This document shows positions 40,287-52,390 of a stretch of DNA of 64,000 nucleotides, one piece after another. Both the position numbers and the translations under genes were made by a program. Position 1 is the stretch's first letter; every line of letters begins with the position of its first letter. Below the pieces are notes generated by a model that was not told the DNA's origin, searched no databases, and saw only the letters and a program-made list of their open reading frames with translations. The DNA comes from Borrelia persica No12 (GTDB lineage: Bacteria > Spirochaetota > Spirochaetia > Borreliales > Borreliaceae), in contig NZ_AYOT01000146.1 of NCBI RefSeq assembly GCF_000500045.1, forward strand, positions 186,001-250,000, written 5' to 3'.

Positions 40287-41434
40287 ACAAATAATTGTTC
40301 AAAATTTTTTAGGGTTTTTTCCCAATCAAGCTTGAGTTCATTAAACTTATCTATTTTAAGTTCATATTCTTTAATTCCTTCCTCAAGGCTACTAAAATTT
40401 TTATTGATATCCACTGCAAACTGGATAATATCGCCCTGACGTGGTGAGAGAGTAAAAAAAGTAAATTTCCAAGATCCAGAATTTATAGTAGATATTATTC
40501 TTTTTTGGAAAACATAATCTGATATTAAAACAAGTTTCTGAAATTCTTTCCTACGCAAATAAATAATTTCATTCCATTCATTAAAAATGGCATCGGGTAA
40601 TTCATCTAGGCCAATCTCAATAATATTACTTATTGATAAGAGAACATTAAGAACTTCTAATAAATTCAAATAATAACTTTCAAAACAATGGATAGTGATA
40701 TCTAACAAAGAAATTTTAATAAGCAATTTAGATATATCAAAACTATGCTCTTTCATAATTTTTGATATTCTCTCTTTTGCATACTCTACAACAAATTTTT
40801 TATGTGTATCTTTAATATACTCACTAACTTTAACCTGCTCTACTTTTTCACAATACTCATCAATTTCTTTATTAATTAAATCTAAACTATTATTATTAGC
40901 CTCATTAGAGAAAAAATCAATTGAATGCTCAAGTCTTTCTAAAAATTCTTCTTTAATAAAACAAGTTGCAATTTTAATACACGAATATGGTGTTTTATTT
41001 TGTTTATCAAATTCTTCAATCTTTTTCTTAAGATCTACTCTAAAATTCAAATACCTAAGCTTATCTAAAAAAATATTAAAAGTGTCCTCATCATCTAAAA
41101 GCACATCACATTCAACATTTAAAAACTCTGATTCTGGATAATATTTTTTTATCAAATTCTTAACAGTACTTAACACATCAGAAAATATCTTTTTATTAAT
41201 ATTAAAACCATCACTTTCTTTTGAAGAACTGTGAACAATATTAGTAATATCTTTATGAATTTTATCTAAAAAGACAACCTTATGTTTAAGTAAATTAGCA
41301 TCATTAATAAGTGTTGACTGTTCTTTATAAGAATAGTAATTTATTAAGCTATATCTAAAAATACTAAAATTGAGATGCTTTTGAAAATCAAAAAACCTAT
41401 AAAATCCTAATGAACCAAAATCAAAAAACTTCAT
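40283..41434 (-). CDS. Uncharacterised coiled-coil-rich protein (BB0654-like)
   Basis: This 383-residue cytoplasmic protein is helical and charged, with likely coiled-coil stretches. No domain is recognised. It has no signal peptide or membrane segment. The start has no visible SD. It sits between secF, 23 bp away on the same strand, and dnaJ, convergent. Read-through from the secD-secF transcript is likely. Position matches B31 BB0654. Confidence 0.7.
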   Translation of the reverse strand: MKFFDFGSLGFYRFFDFQKHLNFSIFRYSLINYYSYKEQSTLINDANLLKHKVVFLDKIHKDITNIVHSSSKESDGFNINKKIFSDVLSTVKNLIKKYYPESEFLNVECDVLLDDEDTFNIFLDKLRYLNFRVDLKKKIEEFDKQNKTPYSCIKIATCFIKEEFLERLEHSIDFFSNEANNNSLDLINKEIDEYCEKVEQVKVSEYIKDTHKKFVVEYAKERISKIMKEHSFDISKLLIKISLLDITIHCFESYYLNLLEVLNVLLSISNIIEIGLDELPDAIFNEWNEIIYLRRKEFQKLVLISDYVFQKRIISTINSGSWKFTFFTLSPRQGDIIQFAVDINKNFSSLEEGIKEYELKIDKFNELKLDWEKTLKNFEQLFV

Positions 41435-41457
41435 ATCATAATATTATAACAAAACAT

Positions 41458-42354
41458 CTATTTAATTTTTTTATAACAACTTAAAAGAATAGGAGAAGCT
41501 ATAAAAATTGAAGAATAAGTGCCGACAATAACACCTACCATAAATATTAAAGAAAAATCCTTAATAGCACCCTCAGTAAATATATATATAGAAAGGACAG
41601 CAACAAATGTAGTAATAGATGTCAAAATGGTTCTTGATAAAGTCTGACTAATACTTATATTTAAAACGTTTAAAAATGAACTATCTGTCATATTTCTAGA
41701 ATTTTCTCTAATTCTATCAAAAATAATGATCGTATCATTTAAGGAATACCCAATAATTGTTAAAATAGAAACAATTATTGAACTATTTATCTCTATTCTA
41801 AATAAACCTAAAAAAGCAACCACAAAAAGTATGTCGTGCATAGTTGCAAATATTGATGAGACAGCATAACTTAATCTAAATCTCAATGCCACGTAAACCA
41901 AAATAAGTGCCAATGTTAAACAAACTAATAAAACGGATTTTGTCCTTAAAACAGATGAAAATCTTGAATCAATAAAATAAGAATCAAGAACTTCAACATC
42001 AGCCTCAAACTCAGAACTCAGTTTATCGATTAACATACCCTGAATTTCTTTCTTGAAAGCATAATCAGTAACATCCGACTTTACTATAATAACAAAATGA
42101 CTCTTAGAATCATTTGAAATAACTTTACTAACATCAAATGTTTTATAAATTGGAGAGAGCACCCTTTTCATATCAGAATCTCTAATGTCTGCTTTATCTA
42201 TCACAAAATTAATATTTACTCCTGAAGAAAAATCTATTCCCCAATTATAACCACCATGATACATAAAGGTGTAAAGAAAACCTAAAAAAATTATACACAA
42301 ACTAACTATAAAAACTTTATTCCCATACTTTAAAAAATTAAACACCTTTTGCAT
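41458..42354 (-). CDS. secF: Protein translocase subunit SecF
   Basis: This 298-residue inner-membrane protein has six membrane segments. With SecD it uses the proton gradient to help pull exported proteins through SecYEG. Landmarks are GGYNWGIDFSSGVNINF after the first segment, and YSLNDTIIIFDRIREN with TLSRTILTS in the membrane core, all SecF-typical. The TTGGAGTTC SD lies inside secD, and the genes overlap by 17 nt. Confidence 0.95.
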   Translation of the reverse strand: MQKVFNFLKYGNKVFIVSLCIIFLGFLYTFMYHGGYNWGIDFSSGVNINFVIDKADIRDSDMKRVLSPIYKTFDVSKVISNDSKSHFVIIVKSDVTDYAFKKEIQGMLIDKLSSEFEADVEVLDSYFIDSRFSSVLRTKSVLLVCLTLALILVYVALRFRLSYAVSSIFATMHDILFVVAFLGLFRIEINSSIIVSILTIIGYSLNDTIIIFDRIRENSRNMTDSSFLNVLNISISQTLSRTILTSITTFVAVLSIYIFTEGAIKDFSLIFMVGVIVGTYSSIFIASPILLSCYKKIK

Positions 42355-44101
42355 AATTTGAACTCCAAGAGATACTTACACATTTGTTTTGATTCAAAGA
42401 CATAATAAATTCCAAAACAAATCTTGAAAAGACTAAACTACTAAAAAGTGATGCTACAATCCCTATAGATAAAGACCATGCAAAACCTTGAATAGTCCCT
42501 GTTCCAAGAAGAGTTAAAAAAAGCACAGCTATAAATGTCGTAACATTGGAATCCATTATTGCCCAAAAAGCTTTTTTAAATCCATCCTCAAATGCTCTTT
42601 CAAATTTTCTACCATTTCTAATCTCTTCTTTAATCCTCTCATAAATAATTATATTAATATCAACAGCCATACCCATTGTTAATACCAGACCTGCAATACT
42701 TGTAAGAGTTAAAGTAAAATTAAACGCAGAAAGAATTGCCAATATTAAAAATAAATTATAAATCACTAATGAAAATCCTGCTACAAAACCACCCGTTTTA
42801 TAATAAATAAACATAAATAAAAAGACCAGAACAAGAGCAAGCAGTGAAGCCTTTATGCCAAGCTCAACCGTCTTCTCTCCAATAGTAGGACCAATAATTC
42901 TTAGATCATCTATTTTTATATCAACGGGAAAAGCTGCTGTCTTAAAAACAAATGCAAGCTCTTGCGCTTCCCTTTTATCAAAAGAATCTCCTTGAATTGA
43001 CACATTGCCACCAGCAATAGCATTATTAATACTAGCTACTGACTTAATTTTGCCTTCCATAACTACGGCTAAAGCTTTTCCAACATTTTTTTGAGTAAAC
43101 CTAAAAAACTTTTCACTACCCTCATTATCCAAATTAAATGTAACCATATCTTTACCCGTTTTATTATCATTTAAAATGCCAGCATCTTGAATATGAGAAC
43201 CATCAAAAGAATTCTCAATATCAGAATCAACGACATAATAACGAACTCTAGCCTCATCATCAACGCCATAAGCATCCTTTACATACCACGGAAAAATCTT
43301 CTTATGCTCATCAAGTTTCATACTATCCTTAATATCAGATATAGAATAAAGAGGACCAGCTTCTAATATTTTAGAATGCAGAACAGAAGTAGCTTCGCTA
43401 TCAACAACATAAAAGATCAAATTCCCTCTACCATTCAAGAGAGAATCAACGCGTCTTTCATCTTTTTCTCCTGGAATATCCAAGAAAATTCTATTACCAC
43501 CTGCTTCTCTTGTAATTTTAGGTTCTGTAAGTCCAAAAGTATCTACTCTCTCTTTAAGTATCTGCATTGTACGACCAAGAGCTTCTTCCTTCTCTAGAGC
43601 ACTTAATGTTCTTCCCAACCTTTGCTCAAGCGCTAAATAATCAAGAGAAATAGTAACACTCATACCACCAGACAAATCAAGTCCAAGTTGTATTATTCTA
43701 CTTTTATTTCGCTTTATCTCTTCATAATATCTATAAATCTCAAGACTCAGTTCTTCAATATCAGAATCTGTTAAAAAACCATTTTTCAATGTCTCGATAT
43801 TATTAAAAGATCTAGGAAATTCTCTTCCATAAGTTTTATAATTATTTTTTGCAACTGGAATTAAATATTTCAAATCATCTGGAATCTGAGCCTTGGGATC
43901 TTTGCGATACAATTCCTTAAGTTTCACAAGTGAACTTAAAGCCTTAGCCTTAGAATAATCTCTCAAAGCCTCTTTTGAATATGCACTAATTTGCTTATCC
44001 TCATCTTTGGTAAAAAAATACCATTTTAAAGTAGGAAATATTAAAAAATAGGCAAACGAGGTTACAAACAGTATTAATATAAATTTAGAGACTTTATTCA
44101 T
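42338..44101 (-). CDS. secD: Protein translocase subunit SecD
   Basis: This 587-residue protein has an N-terminal membrane segment, a large periplasmic part (LGLDLSGGMSVTISLDY, ERVDTFGLTEPKI, DIPGEKD) and five C-terminal membrane segments containing GMAVDINIIIYERIKEE. The first in-frame ATG (44110) touches the AAGG SD, so I took the second, at 44101, which has a 9-nt spacing and gives the usual MNKVSKF start. The order yajC-secD-secF is conserved in many bacteria. Confidence 0.95.
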   Translation of the reverse strand: MNKVSKFILILFVTSFAYFLIFPTLKWYFFTKDEDKQISAYSKEALRDYSKAKALSSLVKLKELYRKDPKAQIPDDLKYLIPVAKNNYKTYGREFPRSFNNIETLKNGFLTDSDIEELSLEIYRYYEEIKRNKSRIIQLGLDLSGGMSVTISLDYLALEQRLGRTLSALEKEEALGRTMQILKERVDTFGLTEPKITREAGGNRIFLDIPGEKDERRVDSLLNGRGNLIFYVVDSEATSVLHSKILEAGPLYSISDIKDSMKLDEHKKIFPWYVKDAYGVDDEARVRYYVVDSDIENSFDGSHIQDAGILNDNKTGKDMVTFNLDNEGSEKFFRFTQKNVGKALAVVMEGKIKSVASINNAIAGGNVSIQGDSFDKREAQELAFVFKTAAFPVDIKIDDLRIIGPTIGEKTVELGIKASLLALVLVFLFMFIYYKTGGFVAGFSLVIYNLFLILAILSAFNFTLTLTSIAGLVLTMGMAVDINIIIYERIKEEIRNGRKFERAFEDGFKKAFWAIMDSNVTTFIAVLFLTLLGTGTIQGFAWSLSIGIVASLFSSLVFSRFVLEFIMSLNQNKCVSISWSSNYAKGV

Positions 44102-44173
44102 AAACAGCATCCTTTTACGTTAATTTCAAATCAAATATTATGTCAAGCTAATATTATATATTAAAATTGCAAA

Positions 44174-44497
44174 TCATTTCTCATGCTTTAATTTTTTATC
44201 TTTAATTTCGTCAAAAACAATCTTCTCAATTGAACTTTTTATAAATTTTGCCTCAGAAGTTGAACTAAGCTCAAGCAAAACTTCATCATCATCAACTTTC
44301 TTAACAATCCCAAAAATTCCACCTATGGTTAAAACTTTATCACCCTTTTTAAGGTTTCTTAACATTTCTTTCTTTTTTTTCTCTTCTTTGCGTTGAGGAG
44401 ATATTACCAAAAACCAAAATATAGCTATTACGGGAACAAAAACCAATAAACTTCTAAAAAAACTACTACTATGGCTAAACTCTTGTAATAAAAACAT
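44174..44497 (-). CDS. yajC: YajC, Sec translocase accessory protein
   Basis: This 107-residue protein has one N-terminal membrane helix (SLLVFVPVIAIFWFLVISPQRKEEKK), then the conserved LKKGDKVLTIGGIFGIVKKV. PQRKxxKK followed by GDxVxTxGG is the YajC signature. AGGAAA is the SD. It lies 63 bp upstream of secD, with which it acts. Confidence 0.95.
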   Translation of the reverse strand: MFLLQEFSHSSSFFRSLLVFVPVIAIFWFLVISPQRKEEKKKKEMLRNLKKGDKVLTIGGIFGIVKKVDDDEVLLELSSTSEAKFIKSSIEKIVFDEIKDKKLKHEK

Positions 44498-44511
44498 AAA
44501 ATTTCCTAATA

Positions 44512-44808
44512 CTAAACATAAGTAACTTTGATACTAGCAATATCATCCGGATAAATTACCCCAAAGAGGAGCTCAAGCTCCTCTTTTTTACTATAAGCAG
44601 ATTTACTAATGTGATTATATCTCTCAATCAAATAATCAATAAGAGCATTATCTTTTTTATAAAGAGCCTTACTAAAAGCGCTTCTATAAAATCCAAGATC
44701 AAAAAGCTCTCCAACACTTTTATCTTTATGCTGACTTAAAAGCTCTTTATCTACTATTGCTCTAGTCCCATCATAACCTATACAAAAGACAAACTCATTC
44801 TCACTCAA
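44512..44808 (-). CDS. Small uncharacterised protein (BB0650-like)
   Basis: This is a ~98-residue hydrophilic protein with no known motif. The frame extends to 44838, but I chose the TTG at 44808 because AAGGAG lies 6 nt before it; this gives a start MSENEFVFCIGYDG. It lies between groEL and yajC on the same strand. A nearby FCIGYDGTRAIVD and FDLGFYRSAFSKALY are the only features I can describe. Function unknown. Confidence 0.7.
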   Translation of the reverse strand: MSENEFVFCIGYDGTRAIVDKELLSQHKDKSVGELFDLGFYRSAFSKALYKKDNALIDYLIERYNHISKSAYSKKEELELLFGVIYPDDIASIKVTYV

Positions 44809-44868
44809 ATCTTGCTCCTTATCACAATAGAAACCCAAATAAAAGAAAAACCTGCAAGAAAAACTAAC

Positions 44869-46530
<1,662 letters not shown>

Positions 46531-46554
46531 TTAAAGTTAAATAATAAATAGCAC

Positions 46555-46560
46555 ATTATA
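46555..46560 (-). promoter_or_regulatory. -10 box candidate for groEL
   Basis: A perfect TATAAT on the minus strand would start transcription about 45 nt before the groEL ATG. No convincing -35 box lies 16-18 bp upstream. Confidence 0.4.
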
Positions 46561-46723
46561 AAGTTAACATGAACTTCATACATATCACTATAAAAATATA
46601 ATTTTTTTTGTTCCATTAATCAAGCTAAAATAATATAAAAATTAAGAAACCTAATTATAGTAATTTACTGTAAAATCAATACTATTTATACTAATTTAAT
46701 ATATACTTATGTAAAGATTTTTT

Positions 46724-48415
46724 ATGATGTTTAGAAAAATTAGAAATTCAAAAACTTATATCGTGATTATTTCCATAACTTCATTTGCCGAAGGCAAATT
46801 ATATTCCATTCTATCAAATGCCAAATATTTAATTGAAAGTAAAAATCTAAGCTATAAAATACATTGGACATTCCCAACGTATTTTTTTGAAATTTTAAAA
46901 TCAAATGCAGAACTCAATGAATGGTTTTTTAAAAGACTTAAAAATAATGAAGACATTTATATTCCAAGCACATATAGCGGAAGTCCCCATGAATACATGT
47001 TACACGATGAAATACATGTAGACTTGTACTGGGCTTTAAAAAACCCATTTAAAAGTGGATATAAAGATTTATTTCAAGACAATCCTAACACATTTTACAT
47101 ATACAATATGGAAAAACTAAGAAAAAGGGTACTTGACTTATACAGAAAGCTTAATTTTAATTATATAGAAGGAATAAGGACTGCAAAAAATAATAAAAAA
47201 TATTTGGTTTTCTATAAAAATAACTGTCAATTTTTAGAAGAAATACAAGAACCCAATACACAAAACCACAATACAGACTCACTCATCTACTTCCATGAAA
47301 TTAAAGATATATACGACAATCAAATATTAAAAAATTTTTTACTATCTCTAAAAGAATTAGACACAAATTTCTATAGTATTAAGATACAAAATCTAGAAGG
47401 TAAAAAAATAAATATAGAACTCTTAGAAACCCCAGAATTTAATTCATTAAAAGAACAAGCATTGATATTGCAATTTCAAAACCAAAGACTTAAAGAATAT
47501 CAAATAAATGAAAATTCTTTAAAGGAATTTCTGACCAATAAAAATTTTGAAGATCAATCAACAAATTTAGAACCCATTACAAGTAAAAATCTCGAATATA
47601 ATATGGAAGGAAATTTTACATTATCTCATGAAAAATATCATGTAAAATTTGAAAAAGGCAAATTAAATAAAATCAAATACAAAGAAAGAAAAGCTGAATT
47701 TTTAGATTCTTGCAGAACTTATATTAAAATATTATCAAAAAAAGAAATCATCATAGAACCAATTATTGAAAGTTCATTTTCATTCTCAAATGAGAAAATC
47801 GTAGGAATTAGACAATATTTAGATTTTAATGCAAAAGAAAAATCAATAATCGATTTCTTTCTAAATGAAGACCTTGCAAGTTTTTTCATATCGCTCAAAA
47901 TAGTATGGCCAGAGATTATAAATTATAACAATAAAAAGATAAAAACAAATGATATAAATTATTTACTTGAATACTCAAGCCTAGAAATACCCATATTTGA
48001 GATTGAAAAAGGGACAAATTTAAAAATTACCGCAAGATACAATGATTCTGACACCTATGAAAAAATCATAGAAACAAAAAAAGATATAAAAGGATATATT
48101 AATGGAACAGAATTTTTAATATCAAAAGGCAACGATCAAAACAGTAATTTTTTCATAAGTTTTTTAAATATCGAAAAATATATTATATATACAATAAATT
48201 ACAAAATTGAAAAAAAAGGCTTTAAGAGATGGTTTATCTTAAACATAGGAGGATCTTACAACAGAATAAAAACTGAGGATTTGCAAAACTATTCTTTGAG
48301 TTTAAATTTGCTATTATTACCAAATAATAATAATTTTGATAATAAAATAAAGCTAAACTCGAAAACAAAAACCCTACTTTTTTATCCAAATATAAAAAAA
48401 AATGAAAATAAATAG
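46724..48415 (+). CDS. Uncharacterised protein with GH38/GH57-like N-terminal region (BB0648-like)
   Basis: This 563-residue protein has no signal peptide. The first ~130 residues have a pattern I associate with the barrel of glycoside hydrolase families 38/57: an early strand YIVIISITSFAEG, then IHWTFPTYFFEIL, then IYIPSTYSGSPHEY and LHDEIHVDLYWALKNPF with acidic residues. The rest is beta-rich and Lys/Asn-rich. The B31 homologue has been labelled a putative kinase; I see no protein-kinase motifs. It precedes bosR on the same strand, with which it may be cotranscribed. The enzyme class is tentative. Confidence 0.7.
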   Translation: MMFRKIRNSKTYIVIISITSFAEGKLYSILSNAKYLIESKNLSYKIHWTFPTYFFEILKSNAELNEWFFKRLKNNEDIYIPSTYSGSPHEYMLHDEIHVDLYWALKNPFKSGYKDLFQDNPNTFYIYNMEKLRKRVLDLYRKLNFNYIEGIRTAKNNKKYLVFYKNNCQFLEEIQEPNTQNHNTDSLIYFHEIKDIYDNQILKNFLLSLKELDTNFYSIKIQNLEGKKINIELLETPEFNSLKEQALILQFQNQRLKEYQINENSLKEFLTNKNFEDQSTNLEPITSKNLEYNMEGNFTLSHEKYHVKFEKGKLNKIKYKERKAEFLDSCRTYIKILSKKEIIIEPIIESSFSFSNEKIVGIRQYLDFNAKEKSIIDFFLNEDLASFFISLKIVWPEIINYNNKKIKTNDINYLLEYSSLEIPIFEIEKGTNLKITARYNDSDTYEKIIETKKDIKGYINGTEFLISKGNDQNSNFFISFLNIEKYIIYTINYKIEKKGFKRWFILNIGGSYNRIKTEDLQNYSLSLNLLLLPNNNNFDNKIKLNSKTKTLLFYPNIKKNENK

Positions 48416-48506
48416 CTATCAGTAGCAAAATATTAATAAACCGTTATAAAATTATTTTTATAAGGACATTAAAGTACTTAATCTTAAATAATAAAGGGTA
48501 TTATAT

Positions 48507-49046
48507 ATGAACAACAATACAATAGAGGTACATTCTACTTTAGAAAAAGTCGGGATTACTAATGACCCTATCTTGCTAAAATCATTAACAACAGAGCTGG
48601 GCATGAAAGCCTCACATTCAAGAAATAGAATCATTTTACATATTGCATCAAATCCAAGAGAATATTTTACAGCAAAAGAAATTTATAACAAACTGATAAA
48701 AGAAATACCAAGCTTATCAAAAGCAACAGTATATAATACATTAAACATCTTGAAAGAACGCAATATTCTTAAAGATATTAAAACAACAGACCAAAAAGAA
48801 ACAAGATTTTATCTAAGTTTGACTTCTACAATAGCCCACTTTAAATGCAACAAATGCAATCAAGTTTATCCAATACAACTTGATGACATTAAAGATATTC
48901 TGAAAGACAAACTTGGAGAAGAATGGAAAACAAAATCCATTGAAATTATTTACTCAGGCTCATGCAATAATTGTCCTCAAGAATCTAGAAAAGAACAATC
49001 TAATATAGACAATGAAGATTCTAATGTGGAGAACGAAAATATTTAA
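48507..49046 (+). CDS. bosR: Fur/PerR-family regulator BosR
   Basis: This 179-residue regulator has a winged helix (FTAKEIYNKL then SLSKATVYNTLNILKE) and a C-terminal dimerisation domain with two Cys pairs, KCNKC and SCNNC, forming the structural zinc site. R39, a residue reported to matter for BosR function, is present. An acidic Asn/Glu-rich tail follows the domain. The SD AAAGGG precedes the ATG. In B. burgdorferi, BosR controls oxidative-stress genes and the RpoN-RpoS pathway. It lies between the unknown gene and the lipase gene on one strand. Confidence 0.94.
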   Translation: MNNNTIEVHSTLEKVGITNDPILLKSLTTELGMKASHSRNRIILHIASNPREYFTAKEIYNKLIKEIPSLSKATVYNTLNILKERNILKDIKTTDQKETRFYLSLTSTIAHFKCNKCNQVYPIQLDDIKDILKDKLGEEWKTKSIEIIYSGSCNNCPQESRKEQSNIDNEDSNVENENI

Positions 49047-49058
49047 AGGGAAAAATAT

Positions 49059-50048
49059 ATGAACACAACAAAAAACTTTATTTTTATTTTTATATTCTTA
49101 TTTTTATTAATCGTAGTAGGACCAAGAATAAAATTCAGGAATGAATTTGACAAAGTTCAAATTCCCAACAAACTTGAAGAAATTGATCAATACATACTCA
49201 TTGAAGAATCTAAATTTAATTTGACAGAAAACACAAAAAAAGAAATTATATGGAATAACAAAAGAGAAAAAACAAAATATGCTGTGGTATATATTCATGG
49301 TTTTGGAGCATCTAAAAATGAAATTTATCCTATTCCACATAACATAGCTAAAGCATTAGGAGCAAACATCTTCTTTACAAGACTTAAAGGACATGGCATT
49401 GATAAAAAAAATGCATTTAAAGGAGTTAAAACCAAAGATTGGTTAAGAGACATCGATGAAGCAATGCAAATTGGTCAATCAATAGGAGAAAAATTAATAC
49501 TTATTGGAACCTCAAATGGTGGTGCTTGTGTAATTTGGGCACTGAAAAACTATCAAGAAAAAATACATTCTGCTGTTTTAATATCACCCAATATCTATCC
49601 TAAAGATAAAAGAACAAATTTGATTTACTACCCTTGGGGACGTCAAATTGCTTATCTAATAACAGGAGGATACAATGAACCTGATATAACACCAAATAAA
49701 AGAAAAGAATACTCAAAAGTAAAAGTATTCCACACCCCAATACGACAAATTGATTCAATAATTGCAATGATGGGTCTTGTTAAATTAATTAATGCTAACA
49801 ACTTTAATGAAATTAAAACTCCACTAATAATAACTTACTCCCCAAACGATCCAATAGTAGATTCTGGAGAAACAAATAAATTTATAAGTCAGTACGGAGG
49901 ATATAAACAAACAATACCAATGCTACTTGTTGAGAATCCTTATTCTCATGTTCCTGTAGGAAATCACAACTATAGAAGTGCACAAAACACATCTTATCTA
50001 ACAAAATATGCTGTTAATTTCATTCAAAACCTAAAAAAAAGCAAGTGA
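49059..50048 (+). CDS. Alpha/beta-hydrolase, lipase-like (BB0646-like)
   Basis: This 329-residue protein has an N-terminal membrane or signal segment (IFIFLFLLIVVG) and an alpha/beta-hydrolase domain. It has an oxyanion region VYIHGFGASKNE, the nucleophile motif GTSNGG (Ser), a probable Asp in YSPNDPIVD and a late His in YSHVPVGNHNY. The B. burgdorferi homologue has been reported to have lipase and haemolytic activity. It follows bosR by 12 bp, so it is probably cotranscribed. The stop codon lies within a strong terminator. Confidence 0.88.
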   Translation: MNTTKNFIFIFIFLFLLIVVGPRIKFRNEFDKVQIPNKLEEIDQYILIEESKFNLTENTKKEIIWNNKREKTKYAVVYIHGFGASKNEIYPIPHNIAKALGANIFFTRLKGHGIDKKNAFKGVKTKDWLRDIDEAMQIGQSIGEKLILIGTSNGGACVIWALKNYQEKIHSAVLISPNIYPKDKRTNLIYYPWGRQIAYLITGGYNEPDITPNKRKEYSKVKVFHTPIRQIDSIIAMMGLVKLINANNFNEIKTPLIITYSPNDPIVDSGETNKFISQYGGYKQTIPMLLVENPYSHVPVGNHNYRSAQNTSYLTKYAVNFIQNLKKSK

Positions 50049-50070
50049 TATAAAAAACATACACTTGCTT
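50032..50070. terminator. Terminator between the lipase gene and ptsG
   Basis: AAGCAAGTG (50039-50047) pairs with CACTTGCTT (50062-50070) around a 14-nt loop. Read on the minus strand, the stem is followed at once by eight or more T residues, so it best serves ptsG. It also contains the lipase stop codon. Confidence 0.85.
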
Positions 50071-50086
50071 AAAATTTTAACTTTTC

Positions 50087-51646
50087 TTAATTTTCAAGAA
50101 ATTCTTCAAGTTCATTTTTAAGAACGCTAACACCAGGACCATAAATTACCTGAACGCCACTACCCTTAATAATAACTCCTTTTGCTCCAGTATCCTCCAA
50201 AATACTTTTTGAAACTTTAAGAGAATCTTTTACAGTAACTCTAAGTCTTGTGGCACAACAATCAAGCTCAATAATATTATCATTTCCTCCAAGACCCATA
50301 ATTACTTGGTAGGCAACATTACCTCCATTCTCAGATCCACTACTTGATCCATTACTTGAAGAAGATAAATCTTGCAAATCCACAATATCCTCTCTACCAG
50401 GAGTCTTATAGTCAAATTTAGACACTAAAAAAGTAAAAGTAAAATAATATAGCCAAAACCAAAAAACACCTACTACTGGAACCAAAACCCAATTCGTCCT
50501 TGCATTTCCCTGCAAAATTCCAAAAAGAATAAAATCAATAAATCCTCCAGAAAAAGTCTGTCCTATTGTAATTTGCAAAATATGAGAAATCATAAATGCA
50601 AACCCATCAAACACTGCATGAACCACATAAAGGAGTGGTGCCACAAAGAGAAAAGAAAATTCAAGAGGTTCTGTAATTCCTGTTAAAAAGGAAGTTAAAG
50701 CTGATGACAACAAAAGAGCCACAACTTTTTCCCTTTGATCAGGTTTTGCAAGACGATAAAGTGCAAAAGCAGCACCAGGTAATCCAAACATCATAGTAAT
50801 AAATCTTCCACTCATAAAACGACTAGTGCCAATAAAAAATTTATCAGTACTATGAGATGCAAGTTCAGCAAAAAAAATGTTTTGAGTTCCTTCTACCAAC
50901 TTACCATTAATAATGACAGAACCACCAATACCAGTTGTCCAAAAAGGCAGATAAAATATATGATGAAGTCCAAAAGGCCCAAGCATACGTAAAAAAACAC
51001 CATAAATAAAAGTACCAATATATCCTGTTGCGTCAACGAATCCACCCACCTTACTAATTCCAGACTGCATAAATGGCCAAAATAAAAACATAAACACGGC
51101 AAGAAAAATACTTGATAGAGAAACTATTATAGGTATAAATCTAGATCCTGAAAAAAAACCAAGTACTCTTGGAAATTCAACTTTATTAAACCTATTATGA
51201 AGACAATAGGTCAAAATACCAACAATAATGCCACCAAAAACACCAGTCTCTAAAGTCTTAATACCAAGTATGAATCCAACAGCTCCACTTGAAAAATCTT
51301 CAACATTACCAAACATATCAACTAAAATACCAATTGTAGCATTTAAAACTAGATATCCAATGAAAGCCGCAAGTCCTGCTGTTCCCTTATCCGATTTTGC
51401 AAGTCCAACGGCAACACCAATTGCAAATATCGGTGGCAAATTAACAAAAATAATAGCACCTGCAGTACGCATAATATTAAACACTGATTGAAGCAAAAAT
51501 ATATCCAAAAAAGAATATACATTAATAGTTGCTGGATTGGAGAGAGCACCCCCAATTCCTAAAAACAATCCTGCTGCAGGAAGAATAGCAATAGGCAACA
51601 TAAAAGAACGACCAAATTTTTGGGCATTCTCAAAAAATTTCCCCAT
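50087..51646 (-). CDS. ptsG: PTS glucose-type transporter, EIICB
   Basis: This 519-residue permease takes up and phosphorylates a hexose. It has an N-terminal EIIC membrane domain (about 1-400) with GIGGALSNPA and GITEPLEFSFLF, and a C-terminal EIIB domain with the phosphorylated Cys in ELDCCATRLRVTV. There is no EIIA domain, so a separate Crr-type protein must supply phosphate. The SD GGAGGG is strong. It lies 48 bp after nanE, which suggests that the substrate may be an amino sugar such as GlcNAc or ManNAc, though glucose is the family default. Confidence 0.93.
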   Translation of the reverse strand: MGKFFENAQKFGRSFMLPIAILPAAGLFLGIGGALSNPATINVYSFLDIFLLQSVFNIMRTAGAIIFVNLPPIFAIGVAVGLAKSDKGTAGLAAFIGYLVLNATIGILVDMFGNVEDFSSGAVGFILGIKTLETGVFGGIIVGILTYCLHNRFNKVEFPRVLGFFSGSRFIPIIVSLSSIFLAVFMFLFWPFMQSGISKVGGFVDATGYIGTFIYGVFLRMLGPFGLHHIFYLPFWTTGIGGSVIINGKLVEGTQNIFFAELASHSTDKFFIGTSRFMSGRFITMMFGLPGAAFALYRLAKPDQREKVVALLLSSALTSFLTGITEPLEFSFLFVAPLLYVVHAVFDGFAFMISHILQITIGQTFSGGFIDFILFGILQGNARTNWVLVPVVGVFWFWLYYFTFTFLVSKFDYKTPGREDIVDLQDLSSSSNGSSSGSENGGNVAYQVIMGLGGNDNIIELDCCATRLRVTVKDSLKVSKSILEDTGAKGVIIKGSGVQVIYGPGVSVLKNELEEFLEN

Positions 51647-51694
51647 AAAACCCTCCTATATATCCAAAAAAATATTAGATTATTCAAAATACAC

Positions 51695-52390
51695 TTAAAT
51701 TTCTATAACATCATTTATTTTATTAACAAAACTTTTAGTAATTTCCATAGGACGTGTAATAGCGCCACCTACCACAACCCAAGAAACTCCCAACTCAAAG
51801 CATCTCTTAGCCTTAAGAGGAGTATCAATTTTACCTTCAACCACTAATTTTGATTTTAAATTACATTCAAGTAAACTCTTTAAAAAAGCAAAATCATTAT
51901 CCACAATATTAAATTCTTTAGTATCTTCTGTATATCCATGCAAAGTAGTAGCAATAAAGTCAAATCCAAGTTTGTCCGCATTTAAAGCCTCATCTAGAGA
52001 CGCAATATCCGCCATTAATAATTGACTGGGATACTTTTCCTTAATTTTACTAACAAATTCAGATAACAAAAACCCATCAGGACGATTTCTAAGAGTAGCA
52101 TCAAGAGCAATTACATCAACCCCCTCATCACAAAGCTCATCGACTTCTTTAATAGTAGGTGTAATAAAAACAGAAGAATTATTATAAACCCTCTTAATAA
52201 TACCTATGATAGGCAAATCAACTTCCAATTTTATTTGACGAATATCAAGAACACCATTAGCCCTAATGCCAATTGCTCCTCCCATTTTTGCTGCCAAAGC
52301 CATCTTAGACATAATAAAACTACTATGAAGCGGCTCTCCTTCAAGTGCTTGACAAGACACAATAAGACCTTTTCTAATTTTTATACTAAT
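51695..52390 (-). CDS. nanE: N-acetylmannosamine-6-phosphate 2-epimerase, probable AUU start
   Basis: This TIM-barrel enzyme converts ManNAc-6-P to GlcNAc-6-P. Family motifs are [41 protein letters not shown] and [13 protein letters not shown]. The first standard start codon is a GTG at 52360, but that would cut off the conserved strand KGLIV and has no SD. The frame is open upstream, and a strong GGGAGG (52397-52402) lies 6 nt before an ATT at 52390, giving a 231-residue protein with a normal N-terminus. An ATA at 52384 is a weaker alternative. It is followed by ptsG. Confidence 0.88.
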   Translation of the reverse strand: MSIKIRKGLIVSCQALEGEPLHSSFIMSKMALAAKMGGAIGIRANGVLDIRQIKLEVDLPIIGIIKRVYNNSSVFITPTIKEVDELCDEGVDVIALDATLRNRPDGFLLSEFVSKIKEKYPSQLLMADIASLDEALNADKLGFDFIATTLHGYTEDTKEFNIVDNDFAFLKSLLECNLKSKLVVEGKIDTPLKAKRCFELGVSWVVVGGAITRPMEITKSFVNKINDVIEI

